This document shows positions 6,633 to 8,598 of a stretch of 8,598 nucleotides of DNA, piece by piece. Below the pieces are notes generated by a model. It ran no database searches. It was not told the DNA's origin and was given only the letters and a program-made list of their open reading frames with translations. The position numbers and the translations under genes were made by a program. Origin of the DNA: an uncultured Selenomonadales bacterium (lineage in GTDB: Bacteria; Bacillota_C; Negativicutes; Selenomonadales; Selenomonadaceae); the NCBI GenBank assembly GCA_937916025.1, contig CALGGX010000540.1, forward strand, positions 1 to 8,598, given 5' to 3'. The first letter of the stretch is position 1; each line of letters starts with the position of its first letter.

Positions 6633-7919
6633 TCAGAAATAACGTTCCGGTCTGAAATGCTTGAGTCGATCGCGCAATTGTTTTTCCGCGCCGAGCTCCG
6701 TCGGCTCGTAATAGCGCGCGTCTTTCATTGCCGAAGGCAGATATTGTTGACGAACGAAATGCTCTGCCCGATCGTGCGGATAAATGTAACCTTCGCCGTG
6801 CCCGAGTGCCTTTGCGCCTTTGTAATGCGCGTCGCGGAGATGACTTGGAACTTCGCCGCAATCTTTTGATCGGACGTCGGCGAGCGCGCGATCGATCGCG
6901 AGATATGCGGCGTTTGATTTCGGAGCGGACGCAATGTAAGTGACGGCTTCGGCGAGAATGATGCGCGCTTCCGGCAGTCCGACGAATTGAGCGGCTTGAG
7001 CGGCGGCGTTTGCGAGAACCAACGCCATGGGAGCGGCATTGCCGACATCTTCCGCCGCGCAAATGACAATACGCCGCGCGATGAAATTCAAATCCTCGCC
7101 GCCGCTGATGAGCTTTGCGAGATAAAAAATCGCCGCATCCGGATCGGAGCCGCGCATCGATTTGATCAGCGCACTGATCAGATCGTAATGATTATCGCCG
7201 CGCTTGTCGTAGAGCTGAATGCGCCCGCCGATAATTTTTTCGAGCGTCTCGACGGAGATCGGATTGTCGATTGCCGAAGCCTGCTCGAGAATGTTGAGAG
7301 CCATTCGCGCATCGCCGTTTGAAACGTCCGCAATTATTTCGATTGCCGAGTCGTTGATTGAAACGTCGAGCCCGCGCTCGCGATCCGAAACCGCCGCGCG
7401 GAGTATTTCTGAAATGTCGTCGACATTCAACCGCGTCAATCGGATCAATCGGACTCGCGACAGCAATGCGGCATTGACTTCAAAGAACGGATTTTCTGTC
7501 GTCGCACCGATCAAAATCAATCGCCCGTCCTCGACGTAAGGAAGTAAAACATCTTGTTGCGATTTGTTGAAGCGATGAATTTCGTCGATGAAGAGAATCG
7601 TCTTTCGACCGTGAAAACGACGTTGCTCGTCGGCGTCTTTGATCACTGCGCGGATATCGGCAATGCCGGACAGAGCCGCGTTCAGCTTTTGGAACCTGCT
7701 GTCGGAAGAATCGGCGAGAATTCGCGCGAGCGTCGTCTTGCCGCACCCGGGCGGTCCGTAAAAGATCATCGACACGATCCGATCGGTTTCTACCGCGCGG
7801 CGCAGTTGATTGGTAACGGCATTTTGCCCGGCAAATTCTTCGAGAGTGCGCGGGCGCATGCGTTCCGCCAACGGGCGATACATTTTCGAGTCGCCGTTCG
7901 CGGGAGTGAATAAGTCCAT
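6633..7919 (-). CDS. rarA: Replication-associated recombination protein A (AAA+ ATPase RarA/MgsA)
   Basis: A 428-residue protein, the normal length for the family. RarA is a cytosolic tetrameric AAA+ ATPase related to clamp-loader subunits that acts at stalled replication forks and interacts with single-strand binding protein. Visible are the opening RPLAERMRPRTLEEFAGQ at 15-32, Walker A GPPGCGKT at 55-62, Walker B FIDEIHRF at 110-117, sensor 1 GATTENP at 138-144, the arginine finger in SRVRLI (R155), sensor 2 GDARMALN at 202-209, and the C-terminal RarA domain (KSMRGSDPDAAIFYLAKLI, then RRIVICAAEDVG). The ATG at 7919 overlaps the stop of the upstream adenylyltransferase gene as TAATG, and GGAG 8 bases before it lies in that gene, so the two are co-transcribed and probably translationally coupled. 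No clear terminator follows it. No missing catalytic residue was noted. Confidence 0.96.
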   Translation of the reverse strand: MDLFTPANGDSKMYRPLAERMRPRTLEEFAGQNAVTNQLRRAVETDRIVSMIFYGPPGCGKTTLARILADSSDSRFQKLNAALSGIADIRAVIKDADEQRRFHGRKTILFIDEIHRFNKSQQDVLLPYVEDGRLILIGATTENPFFEVNAALLSRVRLIRLTRLNVDDISEILRAAVSDRERGLDVSINDSAIEIIADVSNGDARMALNILEQASAIDNPISVETLEKIIGGRIQLYDKRGDNHYDLISALIKSMRGSDPDAAIFYLAKLISGGEDLNFIARRIVICAAEDVGNAAPMALVLANAAAQAAQFVGLPEARIILAEAVTYIASAPKSNAAYLAIDRALADVRSKDCGEVPSHLRDAHYKGAKALGHGEGYIYPHDRAEHFVRQQYLPSAMKDARYYEPTELGAEKQLRDRLKHFRPERYF

Positions 7920-8598
7920 TATTGATGCTCCAAATGTCTTTTCATGAGATATGCAAATGTGGTGAGCGGAACCATTTTTTCGATTGCGGCGAAGTCATGT
8001 TCTTTCAAAAGCCGTCGGACTTCGCTCGCGCTGATTAATTTGCCGTCGACAGTCAAGCGCGGAATCTCGCGGAACTCGATCCCATGTTCCGGCAATATCC
8101 GCCGCATCGTGTCGTTATATTGCTTCGTGACGGCGTCGAGCGGTTCCTCGCCCGCAAAGCGAATGTTAATGCCGAGTTCCGGCGCAATTTCTTCGGCGAA
8201 AATCTCGACGTCGAGGCTCGAGTCGACGACCGTATCCTGCAATTTCGATTTGTTGAAATAGCCCTCGAATGTCAATTGCGAGATAATGAATTTGCCGCTC
8301 CGAAGCACTTTGACGTTCGGGATGTCTTTGACACTTTGACGGACGAGCTCGAAACGCTCCGCAAACGGAAATTCGCTCCGATCTTCTTCGACGACAAATA
8401 TGTACAGCATATCAACCTGCGCGGCGGCGGTTTTGATCAAATGAGCGTGCCCGAGCGTAAACGGATTGCAATTCATCACGATGCTTCCGATCTTTAATCG
8501 CTCGCGCCGGAGATTTTTTTTGAAGTCGTCGAGCTCTCGACTCATGCCGCTCGCAATTTTCGATCGCGTTTTGTTTTCTGAAAGTAATCTGGGGGGGG
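7919..8598 (-). CDS. Citrate lyase ligase-like adenylyltransferase, C-terminal domain (probably cut by the window edge)
   Basis: The visible part matches the nucleotidyltransferase domain of [citrate (pro-3S)-lyase] ligase (CitC), which uses ATP and acetate to acetylate the prosthetic group of citrate lyase. Numbering from ATG 8545: KIGSIVMNCNPFTLGH at 18-33 with the nucleotide-binding T/HxGH motif (TLGH), FVVEEDRSEFPF at 50-61, RFAGEEPLDAVTKQYN at 129-144 and ISASEVR at 171-177. CitC proteins are about 340 residues with an N-terminal acetyltransferase-like domain. The frame stays open from ATG 8545 to the window edge, and that ATG has no clear ribosome binding site, so I take the gene as 5'-truncated here. 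A free-standing 208-residue domain starting at 8545 is the alternative. The last 8 bases are a G run and may be artefact. No citrate lyase subunit genes are visible, and it is coupled to rarA, so a true role in citrate fermentation is not established. Confidence 0.82.
   Translation of the reverse strand, partial: PPRLLSENKTRSKIASGMSRELDDFKKNLRRERLKIGSIVMNCNPFTLGHAHLIKTAAAQVDMLYIFVVEEDRSEFPFAERFELVRQSVKDIPNVKVLRSGKFIISQLTFEGYFNKSKLQDTVVDSSLDVEIFAEEIAPELGINIRFAGEEPLDAVTKQYNDTMRRILPEHGIEFREIPRLTVDGKLISASEVRRLLKEHDFAAIEKMVPLTTFAYLMKRHLEHQ

Noticed and set aside
6601..6640. Inverted repeat after the rarA stop as a terminator
   Set aside because: The pairing is a short AT-rich stem with a bulge and a 2-base loop and no T-run after it, so it is too weak to call.
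6604..7062. 152-codon minus-strand frame overlapping the 3' part of rarA
   Set aside because: Extremely arginine/serine-rich translation, out of frame with rarA, which is intact to its normal C-terminus.

Overview
The window looks like a bacterial metagenomic or draft-genome contig of roughly 50% GC. It has strong GGAGG-type ribosome binding sites, tight gene packing and several TTG starts. The gene content (a RodZ with a HTH-TM-DUF4115 layout, a TIGR03960-like radical SAM protein, a citrate lyase ligase domain, and a receptor with tandem extracellular solute-binding domains) fits an anaerobic member of the Bacillota. Negativicutes/Selenomonadales is my best guess, but this is inference from gene types and no rRNA is present to confirm it.

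Plus-strand block, 1-2758. The window opens inside the 3' part of an MmeI-like type IIL restriction-modification gene (target recognition region and C-terminal domain). Its end overlaps by 8 bases the start of a membrane sensor gene. The sensor has a signal peptide, two periplasmic amino-acid-type binding domains, one membrane helix, a coiled coil and a cytoplasmic PAS-like domain. It stops just where a histidine kinase (or other output) domain would be expected. This half looks accessory and appears more AT-rich than the rest.

Minus-strand block, 8598-2761, read right to left. A citrate-lyase-ligase-like adenylyltransferase (probably cut by the right edge) is coupled by a TAATG overlap to rarA/mgsA. 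After a 67-base gap with a recognisable promoter comes rodZ, which ends in a clear intrinsic terminator. Only 9 bases after the terminator's T-run starts a B12-domain radical SAM protein. It is followed by a periplasmic metal-chelate-type binding lipoprotein and crcB (fluoride channel), the last two joined by an ATGA overlap. The sensor gene and crcB converge with only 2 bases between their stop codons.

No tRNA, rRNA, CRISPR array, insertion sequence or gene-free stretch above 100 bases was seen. Most minus-strand genes are recognisable housekeeping families. I do not see a clearly new biological system. The points most worth a second look are the decapitated sensor beside the restriction-modification gene, the radical SAM/binding lipoprotein/fluoride channel operon, and the terminator that abuts the radical SAM start codon.
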